Shown here one piece after another: positions 15,834 through 25,579 of a DNA stretch of 54,942 nt. The DNA comes from an uncultured Acetatifactor sp. (GTDB lineage: Bacteria; Bacillota; Clostridia; Lachnospirales; Lachnospiraceae). The notes beneath the pieces are model-generated. The model had not been told where the DNA came from. It did no database searches and saw only the letters and a program-made list of their open reading frames with translations. How positions within the stretch are numbered: the first letter of the stretch is position 1; every line of letters starts with the position of its first letter. Location of the stretch: contig CAKRUB010000019.1 in the NCBI GenBank assembly GCA_934402375.1, positions 1 to 54,942 of the forward strand, read 5' to 3'. The translations under genes were made by a program, and so were the position numbers.

Positions 15834-16469
15834 TCAGCATTCTTCTTCCAGTCTCTCCAGCTTACTCACAGAAACCTCGAAGGCTACCCTTCTCTCCACA
15901 TTCTCCTCATCGAGCTTTTTCATATACTCGCGGCTCTGGATTCTGCCCCATACGGCACATCTCTCGCCAACCTTAAAGCTGCTTGCATAACGCGCATTTC
16001 TTCCCCAACAGATGCAGGGTATATAATCGGATTTACCATAGGGCCGGTTCACCGCGAGAAGCAGATCCGCGATCTCCCTGCCGAGCGGCGTCTTGCGGTA
16101 GATCGGCTCCTTACAGATATATCCGTCCAGAAAGATCTGATTCGTCTTGGAGCTCTCCTCCATCTCTTCAATAAAGCTGATCTCCCTTGCGAACACGGAA
16201 AGCACCAGCCTGTTTCTGCGCTCTTCATGCCGGTTGTAGGACCGGAACTGTCCGTTCACGCAGATCAGCTCTCCTATGTAATCCGCCGTCACATCCAGAA
16301 GTCTCTCCGATACCATGACCGGTATGATGTCATAGCTTTCGCTGAGACGCTTGCATCTGACATCTACCATATAAAAGCCTTCCCCGTAGATTTCATGGCT
16401 GTAGGAAAAACCGCTCACGATCTCCCCCATCACCGTTACCTGATTGTTTTCAATTACCTTATCTGTCAT
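15834..16469 (-). CDS. SSB-like protein with two OB folds
   Basis: 211 residues from ATG 16469 (GGGAGA upstream). The N-terminal half (NNQVTVMGEIVSGFSYSHEI, GFYMVDVRCKRLSESYDII) and the second half (NQIFLDGYICKEPIYRKTPL, GREIADLLLAVNRPYGKSDY, IPCICWGRNARYASSF) each look like an OB fold; the second is SSB-like. It lacks the acidic C-terminal tip (DDDIPF) of replicative SSBs, so it is unlikely to be the main SSB. It is probably an accessory single-strand-binding or PriB-like protein. It ends 92 bp before the adenosyltransferase gene. Confidence 0.8.
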   Translation of the reverse strand: MTDKVIENNQVTVMGEIVSGFSYSHEIYGEGFYMVDVRCKRLSESYDIIPVMVSERLLDVTADYIGELICVNGQFRSYNRHEERRNRLVLSVFAREISFIEEMEESSKTNQIFLDGYICKEPIYRKTPLGREIADLLLAVNRPYGKSDYIPCICWGRNARYASSFKVGERCAVWGRIQSREYMKKLDEENVERRVAFEVSVSKLERLEEEC

Positions 16470-16619
16470 TTTCGTTCTCCCTTCTTGCTTTAAGACTTTT
16501 TCCGGTAACACCACTGCATTCTTCGACGTCACAGTGGATACTACTATTTATACAATAACCGGCGGCGAATTAGTACTCTTTTCGGTCGCGTTATTCCGCG
16601 CTTTTTCGCATGTTGCCAC

Positions 16620-16648
16620 TTGCACCTGTCCGTAAAAAGTGCTATACT
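16620..16648 (+). promoter_or_regulatory. sigma-A-type promoter of typA
   Basis: TTGCAC at 16620-16625, a 17-bp spacer and TATACT at 16643-16648; transcription would begin near 16655, giving a leader of about 65 nt. Confidence 0.6.
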
Positions 16649-16673
16649 TACTCAGTTTGAAATTCGATGTATG

Positions 16674-16713
16674 CTTTATTGTCTGTAGAAATAAAGACCA
16701 TGCGCAGAAATGG
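16674..16713 (+). promoter_or_regulatory. typA leader hairpin and shared 13-nt motif
   Basis: CTTTATT (16674-16680) pairs with AATAAAG (16690-16696) across a 9-nt loop. TGCGCAGAAATGG at 16701-16713 is identical to the end of leader copy A at 12946-12958 and differs by one base from the argR copy. GGAG within it is probably the typA ribosome binding site. Confidence 0.5.
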
Positions 16714-16721
16714 AGATAAAA

Positions 16722-18554
16722 ATGAGACAAAAACGAGAAGATGTAAGAAATGTTGCCATAATCGCGCACGTTGACCACGGCAAAACCACTCTGGTTGACG
16801 AGCTTCTGAAGCAGAGCGGCGTGTTCCGTGCCGGTCAGGAGGTTGCAGAGCGCGTCATGGACTCCAACGATATTGAGCGTGAGCGCGGTATCACCATTCT
16901 GTCCAAAAACACCGCTGTCATGTACAAAAACACAAAGATCAACATTATTGACACTCCCGGTCACGCTGACTTCGGCGGCGAGGTGGAACGTGTCCTGAAG
17001 ATGGTGAACGGCGTCATCCTTGTTGTGGATGCCTTTGAGGGCGCAATGCCCCAGACAAAGTTCGTTCTCCGAAAGGCTCTCGAGCTGAAGCTTCCCGTAA
17101 TTGTATGTATCAATAAGATCGACCGTCCCGAGGCAAGACCGGACGAGGTCGTTGACGAAGTTCTCGAGCTGTTCCTTGAGCTGGATGCAGATGACTCCCA
17201 GCTCGACTGTCCGTTCGTCTATGCTTCTGCCAAGGCAGGCATCGCTTCCATGGAATCCGACCAGCCCGGCACGAGCATGGAGCCCCTGTTTGAAACCATT
17301 CTGAACTACATTCCTGCTCCCGAGGGAGACCCCGAAGCCGGCACACAGGTGCTCATCAGCACAATTGACTACAACGAGTATGTGGGACGTATCGGCGTCG
17401 GTAAGGTGGACAACGGCACAATCCGCGTAAATCAGGATGTCGTAATCTGTAACCACCATGAGCCTGACAAGCAGATCAAGGTAAAGGTCAGCAAGCTCTA
17501 TGAGTTTGACGGTCTGAACAAGGTCGAGGTAAAGGAGGCTGGCATCGGCTCCATCGTTGCCATCTCCGGTATCACCGATATTCACATTGGCGACACACTC
17601 TGCTCCCCCGACAATATCACGCCGATCCCGTTCCAGAAGATCAGTGAGCCGACCATCGCCATGCAGTTCATGGTAAACGATTCCCCTCTCGCGGGTCAGG
17701 AAGGCAAATATGTCACCAGCCGTCACATCCGTGACAGACTGTTCCGCGAGCTGAATACGGACGTCTCACTCCGCGTCGAGGAGACCGACTCCACCGAGCG
17801 CTTCAAGGTGTCCGGCAGAGGCGAGCTGCATCTGTCCGTCTTAATTGAAAATATGCGCCGCGAGGGCTATGAATTCGCAGTCAGCAAGGCAGAGGTACTC
17901 TACCACACCGATGAAAACGGCAAGAAGACCGAGCCTATGGAGCTTGCCTACATCGATGTCCCCAATGAATTTTCCGGTGCCGTCATCGAGAAGCTCGGAC
18001 AGAGAAAGGGCGAGCTGCGCAACATGGGAACCATCTCCGGCGGCAGCTACACTCGTCTTGAGTTCTCCATCCCCGCACGCGGACTGATCGGCTACAGAGG
18101 CGAATTCATGACTGACACCAAGGGAAACGGTATCATGAACACTGTATTCGACGGCTATGCACCGTACAAGGGCGATATTCAGTACAGAAAGCAGGGCTCA
18201 CTGATCGCCTTTGAGGCGGGAGACGCTGTCACCTACGGTCTGTTCAATGCCCAGGAACGCGGAACGCTTTTCATAGGTCCCGGCGAGAAGGTTTATGCCG
18301 GAATGGTGATCGGTCAGACCGGCAAGAGCGAGGATGTCGAGGTCAACGTCTGCAAGAAGAAGCAGCTGACAAATACCCGTTCCTCGAGCGCAGATGAAGC
18401 GTTGCGCCTGACACCCCCCAGAATCCTCTCTCTGGAGCAGGCTCTCGACTTTATTGATACGGACGAGCTTCTCGAGGTAACTCCGACCAAGCTCCGCATC
18501 CGTAAAAAGATTCTTGACCCGCTCATGAGAAAGCGTGCATCCATCAGGAAATAA
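16722..18554 (+). CDS. typA: ribosome-binding GTPase TypA/BipA
   Basis: 610 residues from ATG 16722 (GGAG 8 nt upstream; the in-frame ATG at 16710 overlaps that SD). A translational GTPase related to EF-G that helps 50S assembly and stress adaptation. Motifs: [20 protein letters not shown] (P-loop), [12 protein letters not shown] (switch I), [16 protein letters not shown] (switch II), CINKIDRP (NKxD). The C-terminal domain typical of TypA ends in [20 protein letters not shown] and a basic tail. A GT-C-like membrane gene follows 50 bp downstream with no terminator between. Confidence 0.97.
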   Translation: MRQKREDVRNVAIIAHVDHGKTTLVDELLKQSGVFRAGQEVAERVMDSNDIERERGITILSKNTAVMYKNTKINIIDTPGHADFGGEVERVLKMVNGVILVVDAFEGAMPQTKFVLRKALELKLPVIVCINKIDRPEARPDEVVDEVLELFLELDADDSQLDCPFVYASAKAGIASMESDQPGTSMEPLFETILNYIPAPEGDPEAGTQVLISTIDYNEYVGRIGVGKVDNGTIRVNQDVVICNHHEPDKQIKVKVSKLYEFDGLNKVEVKEAGIGSIVAISGITDIHIGDTLCSPDNITPIPFQKISEPTIAMQFMVNDSPLAGQEGKYVTSRHIRDRLFRELNTDVSLRVEETDSTERFKVSGRGELHLSVLIENMRREGYEFAVSKAEVLYHTDENGKKTEPMELAYIDVPNEFSGAVIEKLGQRKGELRNMGTISGGSYTRLEFSIPARGLIGYRGEFMTDTKGNGIMNTVFDGYAPYKGDIQYRKQGSLIAFEAGDAVTYGLFNAQERGTLFIGPGEKVYAGMVIGQTGKSEDVEVNVCKKKQLTNTRSSSADEALRLTPPRILSLEQALDFIDTDELLEVTPTKLRIRKKILDPLMRKRASIRK

Positions 18555-18604
18555 TTTTGACAGCCGGAGCTTTTCAAAATCTGGCAGAAATCGGAGGATA
18601 TATT

Positions 18605-20728
18605 ATGCTGAACGGTTTTGAGGGCTCCGCAATCGGCAACATCATCGGCTGTCACTATTTTCTTGCATTTCAGGTTGCAGGAATGCTTCTGGTAAGATTT
18701 CTCTTTCAGAGAAAGGAACCTGTATTCTATCTGCTCACCGGCAGTGTCTCGGGTTCTGTGCTTCTCCAGTGGCTTCCTGCCCTCTTTGCCTTTCCGTTCC
18801 GTTTCTCCGTCGCCGCACACCTCGCAGCATTGTTATCCGTCGTCTGTCTGCTCGTCGGTCTGCGCCTGTCGAAACATCCCTTCGAGACCTATAAGCTTCC
18901 ATCGCGTCCGGAACTTCTGAGTGCCTTCAGAGAAAACAGGGGCTTTCTGCTTCTGGCTGCGCTGACCTTTTTGTTTTTCTGCTATCTGCTACATACGCAC
19001 ACCCTGAATCTGAAGCCAGACGGTTTTCACACCGGACAATGCACCTACGGCGACAGTAATATGCATTTCGGCTTTATCACGAGCCTTGCAACCCAACAAA
19101 CCTTTCCGCCGAACTACTCTATCTCCCCCTCGGATAAGCTCTGCTATCCCTTTCTCTGCGACAGCATATCCGCCAGCATTTATCTCTTTGGCGCCTCACT
19201 GCGCTTTTCCTATATGCTGCCGATGTACTTTGCCTTTCTGCAGGTCATCACCGGCTTCTACTGCATTGCAAGGACATGGCTCGGTTCAGCGAACAAGGCT
19301 CTTCTGGCATGGATTCTGTTCTTTTATAACGGTGGTCTGGGATTTGTGTATTTCTTAGACGGGAGCGCTGAAGGTTCCTACACATTTCGTGACATCTTTA
19401 CCGGCTTCTACACGACGCCGACAAATCTGATTGACAAAAACATCCGCTGGGTCAATATCATCGTGGACATGCTGCTGCCCCAGCGCGCTACTCTTTTCGG
19501 ATACGCGGTGCTGTTTACCTGTATCTGGCTTTTGCTGCGCGGTATTCTACATGAGGAAACCGGACTGTTTCCCTTCGCCGGGCTGCTCGCCGGTGCTCTC
19601 CCCATGATACATACCCATTCCTTTCTGGCACTTGTCATCCTCAGCGCCTGCTGGATGCTCATGAGTCTTCTCCCCGCAGGGCACAACAAAGCTGCCGGTT
19701 CAAGAAGCGGACTTTTCGCGCTGCTCCTCTTCGTCGGCATCATGCTCGTTCTGGAATTCTGTACAAAAAAGCTGGCTGTCCCGCAGGATGCCCTTCTGTA
19801 TCTCGGCATTGCCACCGCTGCGGCTCTGGTTCTCTTTGGAATTGTGGCTCTGGCAGGGTATCTGCGGCGCAACGGCTGGAAACGCTTTTTCTCGACATGG
19901 GGCTGCTTCTTCCTGATCACAGTGCTTCTCGCTCTCCCGCAGCTCCGCGAATGGACCTTCGGTCAGACCGGCAACACGGGATTTCTGCGCGGACATTTCA
20001 ACTGGGGAAACCAGTGGGACTCCTACCTTCTGTTCTACCTGAAGAACTGGGGCATTATCCTGATTCTGTTTCTTCCGGCTATGATCCGCTGCGGAAGGAA
20101 AAACCTGCGGCTCCTCTCGGGCGCATTCCTGATCTGGTTCGTCGCCGAGATCATTTCCTTCACGCCAAACACCTATGACAACAACAAGCTCCTGTATGTA
20201 ACCTACCTGTTCATATGCTGTATCAGCGCAGACTTCGGCGTCACGCTGCTGTCCCGCCTGTCATCACGCATGGTAAAAGCGCTGTGCGCGGCGTGTTTTC
20301 TACTCCTGTCTACCGCTTCCGCCCTGCTTTCCATGGGCCGAGAGGCGGTTTCGGACTACCAACAATATTCCGACGCACAGATCGCCGTCAGCGCATATAT
20401 TGAACAGAATACGTCCGCCGATGCCGTTTTCCTCACAAATGACCGCCATGTGAATGAGGTAGCCGCCCTCACCGGACGCAACATTGTAAACGGCGCCCCG
20501 AGCTTCCTCTGGCCGCACGGCATCTATCGCGCCGAAAACGCTGACGATTTCCGGCTGATCTACGAAGCGCCTGCCTCCGCGTCAGACCTGCTCGAACGCT
20601 ATCACATCAACTACATTCTGATCTCCTCATGGGAGCGAAATAATTATCAGATCGATGAAGCTACCCTCCGGCAGCTGTTCACCTGTGTCTACGACAGCGA
20701 CGGTGTACAGCTTTACCGGGCGGAGTAA
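18605..20728 (+). CDS. polytopic membrane protein, GT-C glycosyltransferase-like
   Basis: 707 residues from ATG 18605 (GGAGG upstream). At least ten hydrophobic segments are spread from about 15 to 580. After the first few, a loop holds HTGQCTYGDSNMHFGFITSL, resembling the acidic/His first extracytoplasmic loop of GT-C enzymes that use polyprenyl-phosphate sugars. The last 130 residues (YIEQNTSADAVFLTND, GRNIVNGAPSFLWPHG, YHINYILISSWERNN) are soluble, like the C-terminal domain of many PMT/GT39-type proteins. Role inferred: sugar transfer to a cell-surface glycan or lipid. It shares its transcript with typA and ends 3 bp from the convergent DUF4003 gene. Confidence 0.72.
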   Translation: MLNGFEGSAIGNIIGCHYFLAFQVAGMLLVRFLFQRKEPVFYLLTGSVSGSVLLQWLPALFAFPFRFSVAAHLAALLSVVCLLVGLRLSKHPFETYKLPSRPELLSAFRENRGFLLLAALTFLFFCYLLHTHTLNLKPDGFHTGQCTYGDSNMHFGFITSLATQQTFPPNYSISPSDKLCYPFLCDSISASIYLFGASLRFSYMLPMYFAFLQVITGFYCIARTWLGSANKALLAWILFFYNGGLGFVYFLDGSAEGSYTFRDIFTGFYTTPTNLIDKNIRWVNIIVDMLLPQRATLFGYAVLFTCIWLLLRGILHEETGLFPFAGLLAGALPMIHTHSFLALVILSACWMLMSLLPAGHNKAAGSRSGLFALLLFVGIMLVLEFCTKKLAVPQDALLYLGIATAAALVLFGIVALAGYLRRNGWKRFFSTWGCFFLITVLLALPQLREWTFGQTGNTGFLRGHFNWGNQWDSYLLFYLKNWGIILILFLPAMIRCGRKNLRLLSGAFLIWFVAEIISFTPNTYDNNKLLYVTYLFICCISADFGVTLLSRLSSRMVKALCAACFLLLSTASALLSMGREAVSDYQQYSDAQIAVSAYIEQNTSADAVFLTNDRHVNEVAALTGRNIVNGAPSFLWPHGIYRAENADDFRLIYEAPASASDLLERYHINYILISSWERNNYQIDEATLRQLFTCVYDSDGVQLYRAE

Positions 20729-20731
20729 AGA

Positions 20732-21697
20732 TTAATGTGAACTGCTGCTCGCAGCTGCAGCACAAACCGCTGTCTGCTGTGCAACCACCATGGACAACGT
20801 TCCGGTCACTGCCGCCGTCTGCATCAGTCTTGTCTGAATATTGTCCCTCGCTACAATCATGCCCGCATACATCAGGCACTGCTTATAGGGAATCCCGCTG
20901 AACAGTCTGAAGCCCTTCTGCTTCGAGAGCCATGAATGCACAATGACGACATCCGTGACCAGATTGTCCAGATCTCCTCCTGTCATGGAAAGCACTCCCA
21001 GCGTCGGCAGTTCATAGCCGACACCATAGCGGAAGCCCGCAACCATCAGCTTTCCGAAAAAGGTAATCGTCCGCTCACATTTGTCCTCCGGCGTTCCGTC
21101 AAACAGGGCGAGCACATTGCTCAGTCCCTGCACGGAATTGGAGGTGCGGAACTGCTTTCTAAGAATCCGGTAGCACTCCTCCGAGTCCTGTATCATTTCA
21201 CTGTCTGTCTTATCCATAAGAGCCATCAGTGCACACAGTGCACTGTCTTCCCCCGATGTCAGAAAGGGGTGCTCAGACTTCATCTGCATATAAAGTCCTC
21301 TTGTCCGCTTCGCAATCTCCGGGTATCTCTCCGGCTCTGCATTTTCCGCAATCACCATTGCCGTCAGCGGTAGATAAATCGACGACAAAAACTCCTCCTT
21401 CAACAGACTATAGACCTCCAGTGCTCTCGCCAACAGCCCTTCCGGGTCGTCATTCAATGCCAGCATCGAGATAATGATAGGTCGCGCCGCGCTTCTGAAA
21501 TTGGAGAAGAAACCCACCTCACTGTTCAGCATCATCTTACATCTCAGCAGCTTTTCTTCATCCACGGCCGCATCCTTATTTGCATACACACCTGCACAGG
21601 CGAGGTGAACCACACCACTCTCCATCGGGAAAATCTTTTTAATCTTCTGCTTGTTCTCAACCAGACTTTCACTGCGCTCCAAAATTGTCGTCGTCAT
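20732..21697 (-). CDS. DUF4003 family protein
   Basis: 321 residues from ATG 21697 (GGGGGAA upstream; the first ATG at 21760 has no SD). Matches DUF4003: LACAGVYANKDAAVDEEKL, RCKMMLNSEVGFFSNFRSA and RTSNSVQGLSNVLALFDG. It is soluble and largely helical, with an Ala/Ser-rich, His-ending tail. No enzyme motif is visible. Members occur singly in Bacillota and their role is unknown to me. It has a separate upstream gap from the ABC operon, so it is probably a single-gene transcript. Confidence 0.82.
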   Translation of the reverse strand: MTTTILERSESLVENKQKIKKIFPMESGVVHLACAGVYANKDAAVDEEKLLRCKMMLNSEVGFFSNFRSAARPIIISMLALNDDPEGLLARALEVYSLLKEEFLSSIYLPLTAMVIAENAEPERYPEIAKRTRGLYMQMKSEHPFLTSGEDSALCALMALMDKTDSEMIQDSEECYRILRKQFRTSNSVQGLSNVLALFDGTPEDKCERTITFFGKLMVAGFRYGVGYELPTLGVLSMTGGDLDNLVTDVVIVHSWLSKQKGFRLFSGIPYKQCLMYAGMIVARDNIQTRLMQTAAVTGTLSMVVAQQTAVCAAAASSSSH

Positions 21698-21822
21698 AAT
21701 GTATTCCCCCTTTTTCTTGCCTCTGTAAATAAAGTTGCAATTCATCTGCCACATATTCATACGATATTTTAACTACATTGTATTACAAAATTCTTATTTT
21801 CACAATATAATATCTAAAATAT

Positions 21823-23034
21823 TTATTCATGACGTAATGCCTCAATCGGACTGAGCTTCGCTGCCTTTCTCGCCGGATAAATACCAAAGAATATTCCCAC
21901 TGCGGAAGAGAACAGGCTGGCTCCGATCACCGTTCCGACACTGATCCTCGCAGTAAAACCGATCAGCATGCAGACGCCGGTCGCCCCGAGCACACCGATC
22001 ACAATGCCGATAATGCCGCCAAGCAACGTAATAATGGCCGATTCCGACAAAAACTGTAACAATATGGAACCAGTTCTAGCCCCAAGAGACTTCCGGATAC
22101 CAATCTCCCGCGTCCGCTCCGTGACAGATACCAGCATGATGTTCATTACACCGATGCCGCCGACCAGCAGGGAGATCGCCGCCACGAACACGACAAAGAT
22201 CGTGACATAGCTCAGAATATCATTCATCTGGCTCATGTAATCGTTAAAGTTCTCAACCTGAATGACATTCTTTCCCCTGACATCGTGACGGTTCTCCATC
22301 AGCCTTACTGCATCGGCAGCAACCTGACTTGCATTCTCCGCGCCGTCACTGATGATCAGCAGGGCGTCATTCACAATCTCAAAGCCTGCCTCCTTCATCG
22401 CCGAGAGCGGTGCCTCAATGGAAACCGTCTCCGTGCCCGACACAGTTACCAGCACCGAAGCATTGTCCTTCCGGATTCCGATAATGGTAAACTCCTGCGT
22501 CGATCCATATATCGTAAAGTCAAAGGTCATGCCAACCACGTTTGTTGTACCGAACATCGTCCTCGCACTCGCCTCTGTCACCACGCAGACCCTGTTTGCA
22601 GAATAATAATCATTTTCGTTAAAATATCGTCCTGCAATAATCGGATCGCTGCTCACATACTCAAGCCCCGGCATGCCAAGCGACATGGATGCCGTATAGA
22701 TTCCCTTTCTCCCTGTCGCCGTGCCGCTCAGCGTCCATCTCGGCGTCACTGCCTTCACATTTGCAACCTTCGTCTGCAAGGCATCTATATCCTCATCTGT
22801 GAATTCCACGGAAATGCCCTCGTCATTCTGCCCGTCAGAGTATACATAAATCTGTCCACCTACTATGGCATTCAGTTCGCTGTTAATGCCACCCTTGACG
22901 CCGTTGCCGATCGAGATGATCATAATAACAGAGGAAATACCGATGATAATTCCCAACATTGTCAAGAAAGAACGTCCCTTATTACTTCTGATATTCATCA
23001 GGGCAATCTTTATATATTCCAAAACCTGTGCCAT
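21823..23034 (-). CDS. MacB-type ABC transporter permease
   Basis: 403 residues. An N-terminal helix (KGRSFLTMLGIIIGISSVIM, the MacB/FtsX start), a large extracytoplasmic MacB core domain (about 45-270) and three C-terminal helices with GGIGVMNIMLVSVTERTREI, the mechanotransmission signature of MacB/LolC-type permeases, then EIGIRKSLGARTGSILLQFL. It is the last gene of a three-gene operon, 35 bp after the adaptor. With the ATPase and adaptor it forms a tripartite-like exporter, probably for antimicrobial peptides, toxins or lipids; the substrate is not evident. Confidence 0.93.
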   Translation of the reverse strand: MAQVLEYIKIALMNIRSNKGRSFLTMLGIIIGISSVIMIISIGNGVKGGINSELNAIVGGQIYVYSDGQNDEGISVEFTDEDIDALQTKVANVKAVTPRWTLSGTATGRKGIYTASMSLGMPGLEYVSSDPIIAGRYFNENDYYSANRVCVVTEASARTMFGTTNVVGMTFDFTIYGSTQEFTIIGIRKDNASVLVTVSGTETVSIEAPLSAMKEAGFEIVNDALLIISDGAENASQVAADAVRLMENRHDVRGKNVIQVENFNDYMSQMNDILSYVTIFVVFVAAISLLVGGIGVMNIMLVSVTERTREIGIRKSLGARTGSILLQFLSESAIITLLGGIIGIVIGVLGATGVCMLIGFTARISVGTVIGASLFSSAVGIFFGIYPARKAAKLSPIEALRHE

Positions 23035-23069
23035 TTTTCCTCACATTCCGCTGCATTCGCAGCCTGCCG

Positions 23070-24587
23070 TTACTGCTCTGTCGAACCACCAAGTACGGTT
23101 ACCGCCATACCCTCCTCAACACTGCCGACCGAACTAATGATGACCTCATCTTCCTCGCTGATTCCTTCCAGAATCTCCGTGTACTGGTCTGTGGATATAC
23201 CGCAGACAATGGGTTTCCTCACTGCTATCCCATTCTCTGCCACATACAGGAAATCCCCATCCCTGTCGGCGTTAATCACTTCCACCGGCACCAGAAGCGC
23301 TGCCCCTGTTTTTCTCGTGTATACGGTGATCTTGGCATCCATTCCCAGAATAATCGTGTCCCCTGTCTCCAGCAGATGAATTTCGACGCCTACCATCGGT
23401 GTCCCCGAGGAATTTACCTCTGCCATTCTGTTAATCTTACTGATCTCACCCTGATAGGTCTTTCCCGAGATTATGACATCTGCCTTCTGTCCCAGCTCCA
23501 GCTTTGCCACCTCGTTCTTAGACGCCCGGAAAGAAATCTTGAGTCGGTCGCTGCTCTGCAAGGTCAGAAGTTGCATACCCTCGCTCACTCCAGCCCCCGC
23601 AACAGCGCTGCACTCCGTAATGATCCCATCGAAATCCGCAACGATTCCGGCCTTTGCCTTCTCGTACTCAGCCAGTGCGTCCTGATAAGAGAGTTCTGAA
23701 AGCTCCTTGTCAATTTCCTGCTGCTGTTTTGTGTAGGAATCCTGTATTGCGTTTTCACTGCCGGTCAGCTGGCTTTCCATCTCTGCCTTTTCCTTCTCAT
23801 ATTGCGTCAGCTGATCCTGTGCATCTGAAATCTTCTTTTGTGTTTCGGTCACATAATCATTGCTTGAAACATTATTTCTTGCAATCTCAAGGTTTGTCAT
23901 AACGGTATTGACATCCTCGATCTCCTTCTTTTTCGCCGCAAGCTGCTCCGCATAATCCGCCGGTAGCCCCTCCGGCTGCTGTGCCAGCCCTTCCAGTACG
24001 GCAAGTTCCTCCTGCAGCTGCTTCAGTCTGTTATTCTGGTTCGCTGTCTCCTTCACGATCGCGTTATTGCTGTCACGCTGATTCACATTCAGCTCGTTCT
24101 GTAAGTTGCTTATGTATGTCTTTGTGTCCGCAATCTGCTGATTCAGCACCTCCAGCTTCGCCGTTGCCTCCTTCTTTTTCTGACGGTTCTTGGAATCCGT
24201 CTTTTCGGCGCTATTGTAAGCGGCTTCGCTTCTGTCGCGCTGAAGCTCGGACTGCAGGATGCTGCTCTCCATTTTCTCCAGATCATAGCTGATCAGCACA
24301 TCTCCCGCCTGAACCGCATCTCCGGCAGTGGTCTTCACCTCGCTGATTGTTCCGCTCACCGGTGAGAAAACAACCTTTACCTCCTCACTGAGCACTGTTC
24401 CGCTGGTCGTGATCTTTTCCTGAAGATCACCGCGTTCCGCATGTGCTGTCGTCACCGGAATGCCCGCTCCGACACTCCCCATTCCCAAAATGATCCGAAA
24501 GCCGATGAACACCACAGCAAGCACTCCCACGACGATGCCAACGACCAATTTCCCTTTTTTCTTTTTCTTCTTTCCTTCACTGCTCAT
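23070..24587 (-). CDS. HlyD/MacA-like membrane fusion adaptor
   Basis: 505 residues. A Lys-rich N-terminus (SEGKKKKKKGK) precedes one TM helix. Then come a biotinyl-lipoyl half (TSGTVLSEEVKVVFSPVSGT, GDAVQAGDVLISYDLEKMES), a long coiled coil (about 105-300, rich in Lys/Glu/Gln), the second lipoyl half (KAGIVADFDGIITECSAVAG) and a beta-barrel domain. This is the MacA/HlyD adaptor architecture. The coiled coil is longer than in many Gram-positive relatives. In a monoderm, such adaptors reach into the cell wall rather than to an outer-membrane channel. It lies between the ATPase and permease genes. Confidence 0.92.
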   Translation of the reverse strand: MSSEGKKKKKKGKLVVGIVVGVLAVVFIGFRIILGMGSVGAGIPVTTAHAERGDLQEKITTSGTVLSEEVKVVFSPVSGTISEVKTTAGDAVQAGDVLISYDLEKMESSILQSELQRDRSEAAYNSAEKTDSKNRQKKKEATAKLEVLNQQIADTKTYISNLQNELNVNQRDSNNAIVKETANQNNRLKQLQEELAVLEGLAQQPEGLPADYAEQLAAKKKEIEDVNTVMTNLEIARNNVSSNDYVTETQKKISDAQDQLTQYEKEKAEMESQLTGSENAIQDSYTKQQQEIDKELSELSYQDALAEYEKAKAGIVADFDGIITECSAVAGAGVSEGMQLLTLQSSDRLKISFRASKNEVAKLELGQKADVIISGKTYQGEISKINRMAEVNSSGTPMVGVEIHLLETGDTIILGMDAKITVYTRKTGAALLVPVEVINADRDGDFLYVAENGIAVRKPIVCGISTDQYTEILEGISEEDEVIISSVGSVEEGMAVTVLGGSTEQ

Positions 24588-24638
24588 TTTCTTCTCTTCC
24601 TCTCGCTGATTATATGCTCTATATATTGTTGTCTGTCA

Positions 24639-25337
24639 CTACTTGTTTTCCGTTCCGCTTCTGATGTCGCTCTCGATTTTTCCGTCCTTGATCTGTATAA
24701 TGCGCTTTGCTCTGTCCGCAATCTCATTGTTATGCGTGATCAGTATCACCGTCCTGCCCTCCTCATACAGCTCCTGCAGGATAGCCATGATCTCCTCCGT
24801 GGAACGGGAATCCAGATTTCCCGTCGGCTCATCCGCAAGAATGATCGGCGGTGCCTGCGCGATTGCTCTCGCAATGGCAACTCTCTGCTGCTGTCCGCCG
24901 GACATCTCTGCCGGTTTATGATCCATCCGCTTTCCAAGTCCGACCTTTTCCAGTGCCGTCCTCGCCAGCCGGACTCTCTCTCCTCTCGGCACCCCACGAT
25001 AGATCAGCGGCAGCTCGACGTTTTCCAGCGCGGTCAGATTGGCGATCAGATTAAAACCCTGAAAGATAAAGCCGATCTCCCTGTTCCTGATGTCAGACAG
25101 TTCATTGTCCGTCAGCTCCGAGACATTCTGTCCGTGCAGCCGGTACTCTCCGCTGGTCGGCACATCCAGACATCCAAGCATATTCATCAAGGTAGACTTA
25201 CCGCTGCCCGACTGTCCGATAATCGCCACAAACTCCCCCTCGTCGATGCTGACACTCACATGATCCAGCGCCCGTACCTCATTCTCTCCGGGATTATAGA
25301 TTTTACAAATGTTATTGATCTCGACAAGTGCACTCAT
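24639..25337 (-). CDS. MacB-type ABC transporter ATP-binding protein
   Basis: 232 residues, the usual size. Walker [17 protein letters not shown]-loop FIFQGFNL, signature [15 protein letters not shown], Walker [15 protein letters not shown], and switch His in [35 protein letters not shown] is typical of the MacB/LolD branch. It is the first gene of the operon, followed by the adaptor 51 bp away and then the permease, so it powers that exporter. The SD for its start is not obvious, but ATG 25337 opens the conserved [14 protein letters not shown]. Confidence 0.95.
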   Translation of the reverse strand: MSALVEINNICKIYNPGENEVRALDHVSVSIDEGEFVAIIGQSGSGKSTLMNMLGCLDVPTSGEYRLHGQNVSELTDNELSDIRNREIGFIFQGFNLIANLTALENVELPLIYRGVPRGERVRLARTALEKVGLGKRMDHKPAEMSGGQQQRVAIARAIAQAPPIILADEPTGNLDSRSTEEIMAILQELYEEGRTVILITHNNEIADRAKRIIQIKDGKIESDIRSGTENK

Positions 25338-25464
25338 TTTCCATCTCCCATTTTATGATTTCAGTACTCTATTCTATGTATGGCTGTATTACTGTTATAC
25401 TGTACTATTTGCATAATACAGCAAGAATATGGAAATGTCAATAATTTTTTAGGAAGAGGGAACG

Positions 25465-25493
25465 TTGACAGGCTATCCGCTTTTCAATATAAT
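25465..25493 (+). promoter_or_regulatory. perfect consensus sigma-A promoter of the LOG-family gene
   Basis: TTGACA at 25465-25470, a 17-bp spacer, and TATAAT at 25488-25493. Both hexamers match the vegetative consensus exactly. The 5' leader would be about 80 nt; no known riboswitch was recognised in it. Confidence 0.9.
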
Positions 25494-25579
25494 GCTAATG
25501 GGTAAGCAGGCATCTGTCTGCAGTTAGGCTAAACGTCCATCTGCTTTTTATAGCAATTTACAATCGGAGGAATCTTTGC

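Noticed and set aside
14554..15990. 478-residue plus-strand open frame
   Set aside because: Antisense to dapA and the adenosyltransferase; Cys/His/Arg-rich composition typical of a shadow frame.
16548..17726. 392-residue minus-strand open frame
   Set aside because: Antisense to typA; no recognisable domain.
22285..23379. 364-residue plus-strand open frame
   Set aside because: Antisense to the ABC permease and adaptor genes.
25494..25579. Known riboswitch in the leader
   Set aside because: No known riboswitch core could be matched; short hairpins alone are not enough.
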